Assembly (NCBI RefSeq): GCF_904424705.1 | Contig: NZ_CAJGBF010000016.1 | Span: forward strand, 1 to 64,000 | Source: Rossellomorea arthrocnemi | GTDB taxonomy: Bacteria > Bacillota > Bacilli > Bacillales > Bacillaceae_B | Direction of reading: 5' to 3' | DNA length: 64,000 nt | In this document: piece by piece, positions 18,840-27,879 of the stretch | Numbering within the stretch: the first letter of the stretch is position 1 | Layout of the letters: the number at the start of each line of letters is the position of its first letter | Notes under the pieces: generated by a model | Databases searched by the model: none | Seen by the model: the letters and a program-made list of their open reading frames with translations, nothing else | What the model was told of the DNA's origin: nothing | Made by a program: the position numbers and the translations under genes

Positions 18840-19772
18840 ATGACATATAGTGATCAACAAAAACAGATTAATAGGGTTGTACAATACATAGACCAATATC
18901 TTACTGAGGATTTATCTCTGGAGCAGCTGGCCAAAGTATCCACTTATTCACCTTATCACTTTCAACGATTGTTCAAAGGGTTTATTGGAGAAACGCCGGC
19001 AGGATACGTGAAACGGATTCGTTTGGAATATGCAGCACATATGTTAATTTATGAACCACGTATTCCCGTTACAGAAGTTGCCTTGAGATGTGGGTTTTCT
19101 TCTTTATCTTATTTCACCCATTCATTTAACACCTATTTCAAGACTAATCCGAAAAGCTGGAGGGAAGGTGCTTATTTAGAAAGATTTCCAAGGGAATATC
19201 TTAATAGCAAGAAATCTAAACTTTCCAGCACAAATCTGCAAGCATCAGGGGATAGAGAACCCTATAATGAGTTTAAATGGCTGGATCTTTCCAAAGTGAA
19301 GGTTGCACATTTACCCGGGTGCTCCACTGTCAACAGATATCATATGGGATCCTATATCGAAGGGATCCCCGAGACATGGCTGGACCTTTATCATTGGGGG
19401 AATGCTAGAAACCTCATTGGGGAGAGCCCTTTGATATTCGGGGTTCCGAAGAGTAATCCATACATTACCCCTGCTGAAAAAAGCAGGTATGAATGCCGTC
19501 TTGCCATCAAGGAACTGAGTGAAGAGGATATAGAACTCGATCATTTTTCCGGAGGGAAGCATGTGATATATGAGTTTCCAGAGCCGGTCGACTACAGGGA
19601 GAGAGGAATGCTGATTGAATGTTACTCTGAGCTTTATAGTTATTGGCTGCCTCAAAGTGGTTACAGGTATCTGGGGAACCCGGTTGAACTTGTTGATGTA
19701 GAGGGTATGCAAGGATCCCTCGCTATAAGGTGCGGCATTAAAGCGATTGCTTTAGCCATTGAACCAAATTAA
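18840..19772 (+). CDS. AraC-family regulator with GyrI-like domain
   Basis: A 310-residue transcription factor. The N-terminal 110 residues are a double helix-turn-helix of the AraC type (LSLEQLAKVSTYSPYHFQRLFKGFIGETPAGYVKRIRLEYAA, then VTEVALRCGFSSLSYFTHSF). A linker and a C-terminal GyrI/Rob-type ligand-binding domain (about 150-305) follow; such domains usually bind small hydrophobic or cationic compounds. GCGAGGAAATGAC precedes the ATG. The DUF1761 membrane protein gene begins 13 bases after the stop, so the regulator and membrane protein are probably one operon, perhaps a sensing and response pair. Confidence 0.92.
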   Translation: MTYSDQQKQINRVVQYIDQYLTEDLSLEQLAKVSTYSPYHFQRLFKGFIGETPAGYVKRIRLEYAAHMLIYEPRIPVTEVALRCGFSSLSYFTHSFNTYFKTNPKSWREGAYLERFPREYLNSKKSKLSSTNLQASGDREPYNEFKWLDLSKVKVAHLPGCSTVNRYHMGSYIEGIPETWLDLYHWGNARNLIGESPLIFGVPKSNPYITPAEKSRYECRLAIKELSEEDIELDHFSGGKHVIYEFPEPVDYRERGMLIECYSELYSYWLPQSGYRYLGNPVELVDVEGMQGSLAIRCGIKAIALAIEPN

Positions 19773-19785
19773 TGGAGGAATTGGC

Positions 19786-20154
19786 ATGACATTAGATGTG
19801 AATTTTCCCGCGTTTTTGGCGGGGGCCGTATTGTATATGATATACGGAGGGGTTTATTATTCAATTCTTCTCAGGAAGAAGGATCAGGAAGATGGGGGAC
19901 CGGGTAAATATGTAGCAGCTGTCCTGGTAGCGTTTATCTGTTCAGCCCTGGTTGGGATTCTCGTTCAAGCGACGGGATCCGGCGGATTCACTTCTGGGGC
20001 ATTCGTTGGTGGACTTATTGGAATTCTTATTTCCATCGTCTATTTAAAAAATGCTTTATTTGGACTCATGACTAAACAGATGTTCCTTATTGCCATCGGC
20101 GATCATCTTGTTGTCTTTACGTTGCTGGGAGCTTTACACGGATGGTTTTTATAG
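19786..20154 (+). CDS. DUF1761 family membrane protein
   Basis: A 122-residue protein with four membrane helices, resembling DUF1761 (FPAFLAGAVLYMIYGGVYYSILL at the start and DHLVVFTLLGALHGWFL at the end). Function is unknown. TGGAGGAATTGGC gives the start at ATG 19786; the frame itself opens 27 bases earlier. It follows the AraC/GyrI regulator closely and is closed by a weak terminator. Confidence 0.85.
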   Translation: MTLDVNFPAFLAGAVLYMIYGGVYYSILLRKKDQEDGGPGKYVAAVLVAFICSALVGILVQATGSGGFTSGAFVGGLIGILISIVYLKNALFGLMTKQMFLIAIGDHLVVFTLLGALHGWFL

Positions 20155-20156
20155 TA

Positions 20157-20194
20157 TGAAAGCTTGAACTTCTCCAGGTTCAGGTTTTTTTTAT
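20157..20194 (+). terminator. rho-independent terminator
   Basis: A stem with GCTTGAAC and GTTCAGG arms around TTCTCCAG is followed by a run of eight T. It starts right after the DUF1761 stop codon. Confidence 0.75.
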
Positions 20195-20222
20195 ATAAAA
20201 ATAGGAGATTCGCCTAATTTAT

Positions 20223-20250
20223 TGAAACTTTTGTTGCTTCAGAGCCGTAT
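20223..20250 (+). promoter_or_regulatory. sigma-W promoter of floT
   Basis: TGAAAC (20223-20228) and CGTAT (20246-20250) are separated by 17 bases and lie about 80 bases before the flotillin start. This matches the sigma-W consensus TGAAAC-N16/17-CGTA. In B. subtilis the yuaF-floT operon is also a sigma-W target. Confidence 0.82.
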
Positions 20251-20331
20251 ATAGTAGTGTAGCTAGCACTTTTATTTATATTTAAGTCAGGTGAAATGCT
20301 GATTTAAAAAACGTTGAGAGGGGTTGTCAGA

Positions 20332-21837
20332 ATGCTAGAATCATTGAGTGTCGTTGGCTTTTTCATTTTCTTGATTCCTGTACTGGTTATAGCAGCAATT
20401 GTAGGAATCGCGTATTATTTCTGGATGAGGTTCCGCTATCGAACGGCGAGATCCAATCAGGCGTTGATTATTACCGGACCGAAACTGGGGGATCCTGAAA
20501 AGGAATCGAATATCTTCACCGACCAGGAAGGCCGTTCCATGAAAATCATTCGTGGTGGAGGATACAGATTAAGACGGTTCCAAACATCTACACCTGTTAA
20601 TCTTACATCTTTCCAATTAAAGCTATCCACCCCGAGGGTATACACAAATGGCGGGGTTCCGATTGTCGCTGATGCTGTGGCCATGGTGAAGGTTGCGGAT
20701 ACCTTGAACGGGATTGCCAACTATGCGGAGCAGTTCCTGGGGAAGGATCAGAAAGAAATAGAGGATGAAATCATTGAAGTGCTGGGAAGTAATCTTCGCG
20801 CCATTCTTTCAAAAATGACCGTTGAGGACATAAACAGTAACCGTGAAAAATTCAATGCCGATGTGTCAGAAATTGCCCAAAAACAGCTTGATTTAATGGG
20901 CTTTAAAATCACGTCACTCGGATTGACGGACATTCGGGATGCTGACGAACAAAATGGATACTTAGAAAATCTAGGACGTCCACGTATCGCAGAGGTGCGC
21001 AAACAAGCTGAAATTGCGGAAGCGAACACAGAACGTGAAACACGAATTCACCGCGCCCAAACCGATCAGGAAGCCAAAGAAGAAGAATACAAACGCCAAA
21101 TTACGATTGCAGAATCGAAAAAAGAAAAAGATATTAAAGATGCTGCCTTTAAAGAAGAAACAGAGCGTGCAAGAGCAAAGTCCGAACAGTCCTACGAGCT
21201 TGAAAGAGCGAAACTTGCCAAGGAAGTAAAAGAAGAAGAGTTGACCCTTCAATTCCTTGAACGTGAGCGCGCAGTTAAACTTGAAGCGGAAGAATCCAAA
21301 GTCCGTAAAACCAAAGCCGATGCAGATTACTACGAAACGACTCGTAAAGCAGAAGCCGAAGCCAGGAAGTCCGAAATTGACGGGGAAGCAAAAGCGAAGA
21401 TCCGCAGGGAAGAAGGGTCTGCCGAAGCCGATGTCATCAGAGAACGCGGTAAAGCGGAAGCCGAATCCCGTAAACTTCTTGCCGAAGCTATGGAGAAGCA
21501 CGGAGATGTCATCATCACAGAGAAACTCATCGAAATGCTTCCGGTATTTGCCGAGAAAATCGCTCAGCCTCTTAACAATATTGATTCGGTTAAGATCATC
21601 GATTCCGGTAATGGCCAAGGGGTTCCATCCTTTGGTAAAAGCATCACAAGAACGATGCTTGACATGCAGGAGCCATTGCGTGAGATGACAGGTATTGATG
21701 TAGGTGAATTATTGAAGTCGTATGCAAACAGAAGCCAGGAGAGGCCTTATCAGCCGGCAATTTCCGAGTCAGCAGATCAGGAAGTGGAAGCTTCGAATGA
21801 AAAAGAGATCGAAGAAGCGGTGCAGGAAAGGAAATAA
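20332..21837 (+). CDS. floT: flotillin-like protein FloT
   Basis: This 501-residue scaffold protein of functional membrane microdomains has an N-terminal membrane segment (about residues 8-32). A PHB/SPFH domain (about 40-200) follows, then a long Ala/Glu/Lys-rich coiled coil (about 225-400) with repeats such as KAEAEARKSEIDGEAKAK, which drives oligomerisation. The C-terminus is acidic. The frame opens at TTG 20314, but GAGAGGGG spaces correctly to ATG 20332. Unlike B. subtilis, no NfeD-type yuaF gene lies immediately upstream. It stands alone under a sigma-W promoter, pointing to cell-envelope stress control. Confidence 0.93.
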   Translation: MLESLSVVGFFIFLIPVLVIAAIVGIAYYFWMRFRYRTARSNQALIITGPKLGDPEKESNIFTDQEGRSMKIIRGGGYRLRRFQTSTPVNLTSFQLKLSTPRVYTNGGVPIVADAVAMVKVADTLNGIANYAEQFLGKDQKEIEDEIIEVLGSNLRAILSKMTVEDINSNREKFNADVSEIAQKQLDLMGFKITSLGLTDIRDADEQNGYLENLGRPRIAEVRKQAEIAEANTERETRIHRAQTDQEAKEEEYKRQITIAESKKEKDIKDAAFKEETERARAKSEQSYELERAKLAKEVKEEELTLQFLERERAVKLEAEESKVRKTKADADYYETTRKAEAEARKSEIDGEAKAKIRREEGSAEADVIRERGKAEAESRKLLAEAMEKHGDVIITEKLIEMLPVFAEKIAQPLNNIDSVKIIDSGNGQGVPSFGKSITRTMLDMQEPLREMTGIDVGELLKSYANRSQERPYQPAISESADQEVEASNEKEIEEAVQERK

Positions 21838-21848
21838 AAAGTGAAAAA

Positions 21849-21883
21849 AGAGATGTTTCCGGGGAGGGAGCATCTCTCTTTTT
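21849..21883 (+). terminator. rho-independent terminator of floT
   Basis: AGAGATG and CATCTCT pair around a 15-base loop and are followed by CTTTTTCT, 12 bases after the floT stop. Confidence 0.85.
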
Positions 21884-21896
21884 CTGAGATTGAAAG

Positions 21897-21936
21897 AGGT
21901 GCCAGGCACGGAACGGTCATTCTGTGCCTGGCACCT
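21897..21936. repeat. GGTGCCAGGCAC inverted repeat element
   Basis: AGGTGCCAGGCAC and GTGCCTGGCACCT flank a 14-base interior, and each arm contains an 11-base self-palindrome (GTGCCAGGCAC). The whole can fold into one long hairpin followed by TTTT. I recall this element as widespread in Bacillus intergenic regions; it differs from the GGTCCGTCCC family seen elsewhere here. Confidence 0.8.
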
Positions 21937-22054
21937 TTTGATATTGGGGGATTCAGCAAACGAAAAAAAAGTAAAATTTCTATAAAACGAATGGAATGTG
22001 GCAATGGTAATCTCCATGTATAATGAGTGGTAAACGGTCATTAGGAGAATGAAT

Positions 22055-22525
22055 ATGAATGTATACTGTCAAAAGACGCTGCATCAAATCGAGGTAGCCG
22101 TTAATTCGATCATTGAAATCATGGATGAACTAACAGATGAAGACTTAACAAGGAGACCTACCCCTCAGAAGCATTCCATTGGAGAGTTGATTTCGCATAT
22201 TGCTCTTATTTGCAGGGCGGATTATCTCATTGCTGAGGGAGCCGGGCAAGAAGATATGAACGAATTTTATTCCAGTCATACCTTCCGTACCCTCGGTGAG
22301 ATGAGAAAAGAATTACTCCATCATTTTCATTTTTTGAAAGAACAGGTTGCGGCATGGACTGACGATATGCTGATAGAAGAAACTACCTCTTATTGGGGAG
22401 TGACGTATGCCCGGTTTGAATGGCTGGTGGAAATCGCAGTCCATCTTTATCATCATAGGGGGCAGCTCCATGCAATGCTGGTTCATTGTTTGGACAGGGA
22501 ACCTGGTGTATCAATGTTTGAATAA
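22055..22525 (+). CDS. DinB-family protein
   Basis: A 156-residue four-helix-bundle protein of the DinB/YfiT type, a superfamily of metal-dependent enzymes that includes thiol transferases. Likely metal-binding histidines lie in HSIGELISHIALI (about residue 50) and in VHLYHHRGQL near the C-terminus (about 135). Two ATG codons are possible; TAGGAG spaces best to 22055. Substrate is unknown. It is a single gene between floT and the YunD-type gene. Confidence 0.85.
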   Translation: MNVYCQKTLHQIEVAVNSIIEIMDELTDEDLTRRPTPQKHSIGELISHIALICRADYLIAEGAGQEDMNEFYSSHTFRTLGEMRKELLHHFHFLKEQVAAWTDDMLIEETTSYWGVTYARFEWLVEIAVHLYHHRGQLHAMLVHCLDREPGVSMFE

Positions 22526-22656
22526 TATCTTTAATCAGAGTGACACCAAGAAGACTTAATGATATGAATTTTTTTCCAGAAAAATCTTTCACCCATTTGC
22601 CATTTCCTTTACTATTAATAGAGAGAGTTTTCTGAAAAAAATGCATGGAGGTTAAG

Positions 22657-24044
22657 ATGAAACTAAAAATAATACATACAAATGATGTACATAGCCATTT
22701 TGGAGCATTTAAAAGAGCAGCTTCCCTGATAAAAGAGTATAAAGATGAGAACACGATCATCCTGGATGGGGGTGATTTTGCCGATTTCAAAAGTATCGAG
22801 CTTCAAGGAACGAGGGGGATGGCGGCGGTTGAATTGCTTCAATCTGTCGAGTATGATGCGTTAACCATCGGGAACAACGAAATGTTCAACGGATTCGATA
22901 CCCTTGAATATATGGCTGAAAATAGTCCCGTACCTTTTATCAGCAATAATCTTTACAGAAAAGACAAAGAGCTAATCAGCGGAGTGAAAACAAGTGTGAT
23001 TCTGGAAAAAAGTGGCCTGCGGATTTTCATTACGGGTGCTTCCCCTGATTTACAAGGTTTCAACGATGGTCTCGGGGTACATATTACGGATTACAAAAAT
23101 GCCATCAGAAAGGAACTCGAACGTCACCGTGGGACATATGACGTCTGTATACTCCTCAATCATGTGGGGACTGTTTCTGATGAGGAACTCGCAAATGAAC
23201 TGGATGAAGTGGATATCATTCTATCTGCTCATGATCATCGGCTATTTACCCATGGAAGGTTGTGAATGGGACCATAATGAACAGTGCCGGCTGCTATGGA
23301 GAATACATCGGCTTACTTGAAGTGAACGTTACGAGTGACGGAATTGAACTGATCCGGGGAGAAACCATTTCGACTAAATCGTCTCCTGTGGATCAAAAAG
23401 TTGCAGATATACTGAAGAAAAATAAAGAAATCGCTATTGAGGTGTTAAGCAGACCGCTTTACACACTTGATCGATCCCTTTGGCATGATGTTATAGAAGA
23501 GAATCCGATGACAAATTTGATTGCCGATGGACTGCAGGACATGCTGAAATGCGATCTCGGTTTGATCAATAGTGGGATTGTCAACGCCGGGGCTTTTCAG
23601 AACATCAGTCATAAAAAACTCATAGAAATCTGTCCCTCCCCATTAAACCCGACTTCATATGAAATCCAGGGAAAGCATATTCGAAAGGCGATCGGGGAGT
23701 CCCTGGATCCCCAGGTTTGCCTGGCCGATGGAAGAGGTCCGGGCTTTAGGGGGAAATTCGTTGGGAGACTTCATGTTTCCGGGGCCGAAATTATTTACGA
23801 TGGCCAATCAATATCTGGCATTATCATTGGGGGCGCACCTATAGAAGACGAGAAATGGTATTCCGTTGCTTCGTCTGATTATTTACAGAGGGGATCAGGT
23901 TATGAATCCCTCGGGCATGGCCGAAATGAAAAATACTTACCTGATGAAATACGCGATGTGATCAGGATGTATGGAAAACGGGCTGAATGCACTGAACGCG
24001 CCCAGGTGAAAAGGTGGAGAGAAAGCAGTAGTGTCATGGTTTAG
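22657..24044 (+). pseudogene. yunD: YunD-type 5'-nucleotidase/metallophosphatase, frameshifted
   Basis: Two abutting frames together encode a UshA/YunD-like phosphoesterase of about 462 residues. The first part (22657-23265) is the metallophosphatase domain with HTNDVHSH, DGGDF, TIGNNE and SAHDH metal motifs. The second (23262-24044) is the C-terminal nucleotidase domain beginning VNGTIMNSAGCYGEYIG. The reading shifts at 23258-23262 (AAGGTTGTGA): one extra G would restore ...HGRVVNGTIMNS. So the gene is either a recent frameshift, a sequencing error in a short G run, or two coupled polypeptides through the overlapping GTGA. GGAGGTTAAG sets the start at ATG 22657. Residues on both sides look well conserved, arguing against long-standing decay. 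Confidence 0.85.
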
Positions 24045-24055
24045 GCTTCAATTTA

Positions 24056-24082
24056 AACGCTCAGTGGACCTGAGCGTTATTT
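24056..24082 (+). terminator. rho-independent terminator
   Basis: AACGCTCAG and CTGAGCGTT pair around TGGAC and are followed by ATTT. It lies 12 bases after the nucleotidase stop. Confidence 0.8.
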
Positions 24083-24193
24083 AAGGTGGAGAGAGAAAGA
24101 TAAGATAGGACATATGAGCATGTGTTTTTCTATGAATCTTCCCTCTTTTTCAAGTAAACTAGAGGTAACGATTTGTACGAAGGGGAACATGCC

Positions 24194-25156
24194 ATGAAAA
24201 AGAAAATTGTGTGGATTGTGAGCAGTTTGCTCGTGTTGGTCCTGATTGTTTTGACAGTCGCCGGCAACTACTTTTATGATGTGGCGATTAATCGCAGCAA
24301 TGAAGCCGTGGAGCTTTACGGTGGGACAGAAGAAGCGGTAGAAGCAGTCAGCGCTTTGGAGGAAGAACAAGAGAGATTAGAAGAGTTGCGAACCTGGACA
24401 AGTAAACGGAATTTCCAAACGGTGGAGGTAGAATCGGAGGATGGGTTGACCCTTAGAGCCCAATACCTTGAGAACGAGTCACCAAATGGGAAGACGGTGC
24501 TCCTTGCTCATGGATATAAGGGAAACAGTGAGCAAATGCCTGAGATCACAAGATTCTATTATGAAGAGGGATACAATATACTTAAACCGGATGCAAGAGG
24601 TCATGGAAAAAGTGAAGGGGACTATATCGGGTATGGCTGGGATGACAGGCTGGATGTGATAAAGTGGGTCCAACTCCTGATCAATGAAAAAGGACAGGAC
24701 ACCATCTTTCTACATGGCTTTTCAATGGGTGCTGCTACGGTGTTGATGACAAGTGGTGAAAAGCTACCGGATGAGGTGAAGGGGATCATTGCGGACAGCG
24801 GGTATACATCTGTCGATGAAGAACTTGCCCACCAATTGAAGTACCTTTATCGCTTACCTGCATTTCCGATTATGGATATTACGGGTGTAGTGACAAAGGT
24901 AAGAGCGGGTTATACATTTAAAGAGGCATCTGCACTGGAGCAGGTAAAGAAGAACCGTCTGCCGCTATTCATCATACACGGCGATAAGGATGAGCTTGTC
25001 CCTACGGAGATGGCCCAACGCTTGTATAAGGCAGCGGGCGGTGTGACAGAATTATGGATTGTTCCCGGTGCCGGTCACACGGAAGGGTTCACAGTGCAAG
25101 AAGAAGAATACAAGAGACGGATCAAGGGGTTCATGGCCGAGGCGATGAAATCATAG
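24194..25156 (+). CDS. membrane-anchored alpha/beta hydrolase
   Basis: A 320-residue serine hydrolase with an N-terminal membrane anchor (residues 4-24), so the catalytic domain is probably outside the membrane. The fold motifs are clear: LLAHGYKGN (oxyanion region), DARGHGKSEG, the nucleophile elbow GFSMGA with Ser177, HGDKDELVP (acid) and GAGHTEG (His). It resembles YqkD/BAAT-like hydrolases. The frame opens at TTG 24173, but AAGGGGAACATGCC places the start at ATG 24194. It ends 15 bases before the lyase gene, so the two are likely cotranscribed. Confidence 0.9.
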   Translation: MKKKIVWIVSSLLVLVLIVLTVAGNYFYDVAINRSNEAVELYGGTEEAVEAVSALEEEQERLEELRTWTSKRNFQTVEVESEDGLTLRAQYLENESPNGKTVLLAHGYKGNSEQMPEITRFYYEEGYNILKPDARGHGKSEGDYIGYGWDDRLDVIKWVQLLINEKGQDTIFLHGFSMGAATVLMTSGEKLPDEVKGIIADSGYTSVDEELAHQLKYLYRLPAFPIMDITGVVTKVRAGYTFKEASALEQVKKNRLPLFIIHGDKDELVPTEMAQRLYKAAGGVTELWIVPGAGHTEGFTVQEEEYKRRIKGFMAEAMKS

Positions 25157-25171
25157 AAGAGGTGAATAGTG

Positions 25172-26266
25172 ATGGGAGAAAATAGGTTATTAGAGGCGTA
25201 CAAAGATGCTCTATATTCTATACAGGGGCATGGAAAAAGGAATCTTGATGTTCTGAAAGAGGCATTCGCTCAGCTGGATGGTGAAATGGAAAGCGATATG
25301 TATGGATCCGGAAAGATTATAGAAGATTTTCAACAGAAGGTTGCGGGCAGTCTTGGTAAGGAACGGGCTGTGTTCTTTCCCAGTGGAACGATGGCCCAGC
25401 AAATCGCCCTCCGTATTTGGTGTGATCATAAAGAGGTTCCGAGAGTGGCGTATCATCCTTTATGTCATCTGGAAATTCATGAAGAGGATGGACTGAAGAA
25501 ATTACACGGGATCGAGCCCATTTTAGTGGCGAATAAGGACCGTGTAATTGGTCTAGGTGACGTCGTTGGTCTGAAGGATGATATTGCATGCTTATTATTG
25601 GAACTGCCTCAAAGGGAAATAGGAGGACAGCTGCCTGAGTATGAAACCCTTGAAGCCATCTCGCGTTTTTGCCGTGATAAAGGGATCAAGCTCCATCTGG
25701 ATGGGGCAAGACTTTATGAAGTGCTCCCTTATTACGGGAAATCGGCTGCAGAAATATGCGATTTATTTGATAGTGTCTATATATCTTTTTATAAAGGGAT
25801 CGGTGGAATTGCTGGGGCGATCCTGGCAGGCGGCGAGGCTTTCACGGAAGAATCCAAAGTATGGAAAAGGCGGCACGGCGGTGATTTGATCAGTCTTTAT
25901 CCATATATCATCAGTGCCGACTACTATTTCGATCAACGCGTCAATAAGATGGATCGGTATTATGAAGGAGCCAAGGAACTGGCGGCTCATTTCAATGGAT
26001 GCGAGGGGATATCGACCCTGCCGGAAAAGCCGGTTTCCAATATGTTTCACGTCTTCTTCCACTATCCCAAAACAATGGTAGAATCGATTTTAATCGATGT
26101 ATATAAAGAAACAGGAGTTGGCTTAACAGGCTACGTGAAAGAGGTCAGTGAAGATGAGTGTGCCTACGAAGTAAGCACAGGGGATCAATTCGAAAGTATA
26201 CCCAAAGAAAAATTAAAAACAACGTTCACCCTATTGAATGAAAAACTAAAACAAGCAAATAAATAA
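25172..26266 (+). CDS. threonine aldolase-family PLP lyase
   Basis: A 364-residue fold-type I PLP enzyme of the beta-eliminating lyase/threonine aldolase family. The N-terminus contains LDGEMESDMYGSG, close to the DxYGxD signature of aldolases. FPSGTMAQ binds the phosphate, HLDGARLYE holds the Asp for the pyridine nitrogen, and Lys208 in SFYKGIGG is the Schiff-base lysine. It probably cleaves L-threonine or a related beta-hydroxy amino acid to glycine and an aldehyde; the exact substrate is not clear from sequence. GAAGAGGTG spaces to ATG 25172. A strong terminator follows. Confidence 0.88.
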   Translation: MGENRLLEAYKDALYSIQGHGKRNLDVLKEAFAQLDGEMESDMYGSGKIIEDFQQKVAGSLGKERAVFFPSGTMAQQIALRIWCDHKEVPRVAYHPLCHLEIHEEDGLKKLHGIEPILVANKDRVIGLGDVVGLKDDIACLLLELPQREIGGQLPEYETLEAISRFCRDKGIKLHLDGARLYEVLPYYGKSAAEICDLFDSVYISFYKGIGGIAGAILAGGEAFTEESKVWKRRHGGDLISLYPYIISADYYFDQRVNKMDRYYEGAKELAAHFNGCEGISTLPEKPVSNMFHVFFHYPKTMVESILIDVYKETGVGLTGYVKEVSEDECAYEVSTGDQFESIPKEKLKTTFTLLNEKLKQANK

Positions 26267-26271
26267 AAAAA

Positions 26272-26308
26272 AGTGGTATCGGACATATCCCGATACCACT
26301 TTTTTTAG
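26272..26308 (+). terminator. rho-independent terminator
   Basis: AGTGGTATCGG and CCGATACCACT pair perfectly around ACATATC and are followed by TTTTTTT, five bases after the lyase stop. Confidence 0.94.
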
Positions 26309-26320
26309 CTTATTGAGATC

Positions 26321-26396
26321 AGGGACGGACCTTTGCAAAATGCCGGCATTATAAGGATTTCCCTCTAAAAACGGCGGTTTTGGAGGTCCGTCCCTC
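26321..26396. repeat. GAGGTCCGTCCCTC repeat, inverted pair
   Basis: AGGGACGGACCT (26321-26332) and GGAGGTCCGTCCCTC (26382-26396) are inverted ends of a 76-base element lying behind a terminator. The interior is unrelated to that of the 6.65 kb and 29.3 kb elements. Confidence 0.82.
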
Positions 26397-26481
26397 AAAA
26401 GAATTATATTTTACTATTGAAATATTCTGATTATTGGGTATAATTCGATACATTATACATTTATTGAAGGGGAGAGGGCGA

Positions 26482-27879
26482 ATGAGTGTGAAGGTTAGTC
26501 GTTTGTTGGACGAGTTAAGGGAGGTTGTGGGCAATGGGCAGGTGACGGTGAATGAAACGATACTGGATCAGCACGGAAAGGATGAATCTTATCACTTTCC
26601 AAGTCCGCCGGATGTGGTAGTGTTTCCCCAGAGCAGTGAGGACGTGAGTGCGGTTGTGAAAGTGGCATCTGCTCACCGTATACCTATCATTCCATTTGGA
26701 CTCGGCACCAGTCTTGAGGGACATGTGATCCCATATGATAAAGGGATCACGATTGATTTTTCTCAAATGAATAAAATTCTTGAGGTGAGGGAGAAAGATT
26801 TCCTCGTGAAGGTTCAACCAGGTGTGACACGTTCTCAGCTGAATAAAGAATTAAAAAAATATGGCCTCTTTTTCTCGGTGGATCCAGGTGCAGATGCGAC
26901 TCTCGGTGGAATGGCGGCGACCAATGCCAGCGGGACGACTTCTGTGAAATATGGTGTCATGCGTGATCAAGTGCGTGATCTGGAAGTGGTACTCCCTGAT
27001 GGGGAAATAATCCACACGGGGAACATGGCGCAGAAATCCTCCTCAGGGTATCACTTGAACAGTTTATTTGTAGGATCTGAGGGGACGTTGGGATGTATCA
27101 CGGAATTAACTCTTCGCGTATATGGGATACCAGAACATATAGTAGCCGCAAGAGCCACATTCAATCAAATTGATGAAGCGGTGGAAGCGGTCGTATCCAT
27201 TTTGCAGGCGGGCATTCCGATTGCCAGGTGCGAGCTGGTGGATGAACCTTCGATGGTACAAGTAAACCGATTTAGTGAAACGGATTATCAAGAAAAACCT
27301 ACTCTATTCCTTGAGTTTCATGGTAATGAAGCAGGTCTGAATCAAGATGTTGAATTTACAAAAGAGATCGTGGCAGACCATAAATGTGAAGGCATTGTCT
27401 TTGAAGAAGATACAGCATCCCGGAATAAACTGTGGGAGGCGAGACATAATCTTGCCTATGCATATGTGCATGGACATCCAGGAAGGAAACTCATGGTGAC
27501 AGATGTTTGCGTACCTATTTCAGAATTATCCGGTGCGGTTCAACATGCTCGAAAGAAACTTGAAGAATTAGAGCTCATAGGAGGAATCCTTGGACATGTG
27601 GGAGATGGGAATTATCATACCTCACTCATGATTGATTTGAGTGATCCCGATGAAATGAAGAGGGCTGGAATATATAACGAATTGATTGTGGAATATGCCC
27701 TTGAACGGAACGGGACATGTACGGGAGAACATGGCGTTGGTGTAGGGAAGATGAAGTATCAAGAGCGTGAGCACGGCGGTGCCTTGAGAGTCATGGAGAA
27801 AATCAAACTTGCACTTGATCCGGATGAAATCTTCAATCCTCATAAACTAGTACATAAAAAGAAGGAGGAACGAAAATGA
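26482..27879 (+). CDS. glcD: GlcD-type FAD-linked 2-hydroxyacid oxidase
   Basis: A 465-residue flavoenzyme that oxidises a 2-hydroxyacid such as glycolate or D-lactate to the 2-oxoacid. The N-terminal FAD domain shows PFGLGTSLEGH and GMAATNASGTTSVKYGVMRDQV; the C-terminal cap ends with CTGEHGVGVGKMKY, a signature of the GlcD/D-lactate dehydrogenase group, and a GHVGDGNYH metal-site motif. The open frame begins at 26434, but GGGGAGAGGGCGA places the start at ATG 26482. The last four bases overlap the start of the BASS transporter gene (ATGA), so the two proteins are translationally coupled. No GlcE/GlcF partners are nearby. Confidence 0.9.
   Translation: MSVKVSRLLDELREVVGNGQVTVNETILDQHGKDESYHFPSPPDVVVFPQSSEDVSAVVKVASAHRIPIIPFGLGTSLEGHVIPYDKGITIDFSQMNKILEVREKDFLVKVQPGVTRSQLNKELKKYGLFFSVDPGADATLGGMAATNASGTTSVKYGVMRDQVRDLEVVLPDGEIIHTGNMAQKSSSGYHLNSLFVGSEGTLGCITELTLRVYGIPEHIVAARATFNQIDEAVEAVVSILQAGIPIARCELVDEPSMVQVNRFSETDYQEKPTLFLEFHGNEAGLNQDVEFTKEIVADHKCEGIVFEEDTASRNKLWEARHNLAYAYVHGHPGRKLMVTDVCVPISELSGAVQHARKKLEELELIGGILGHVGDGNYHTSLMIDLSDPDEMKRAGIYNELIVEYALERNGTCTGEHGVGVGKMKYQEREHGGALRVMEKIKLALDPDEIFNPHKLVHKKKEERK

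Noticed and set aside
20971..21618. Long minus-strand frame opposite floT, very rich in Phe
   Set aside because: It is the antisense of the Glu/Lys/Ala coiled coil of flotillin and has no ribosome site; the composition is what such an antisense frame gives.
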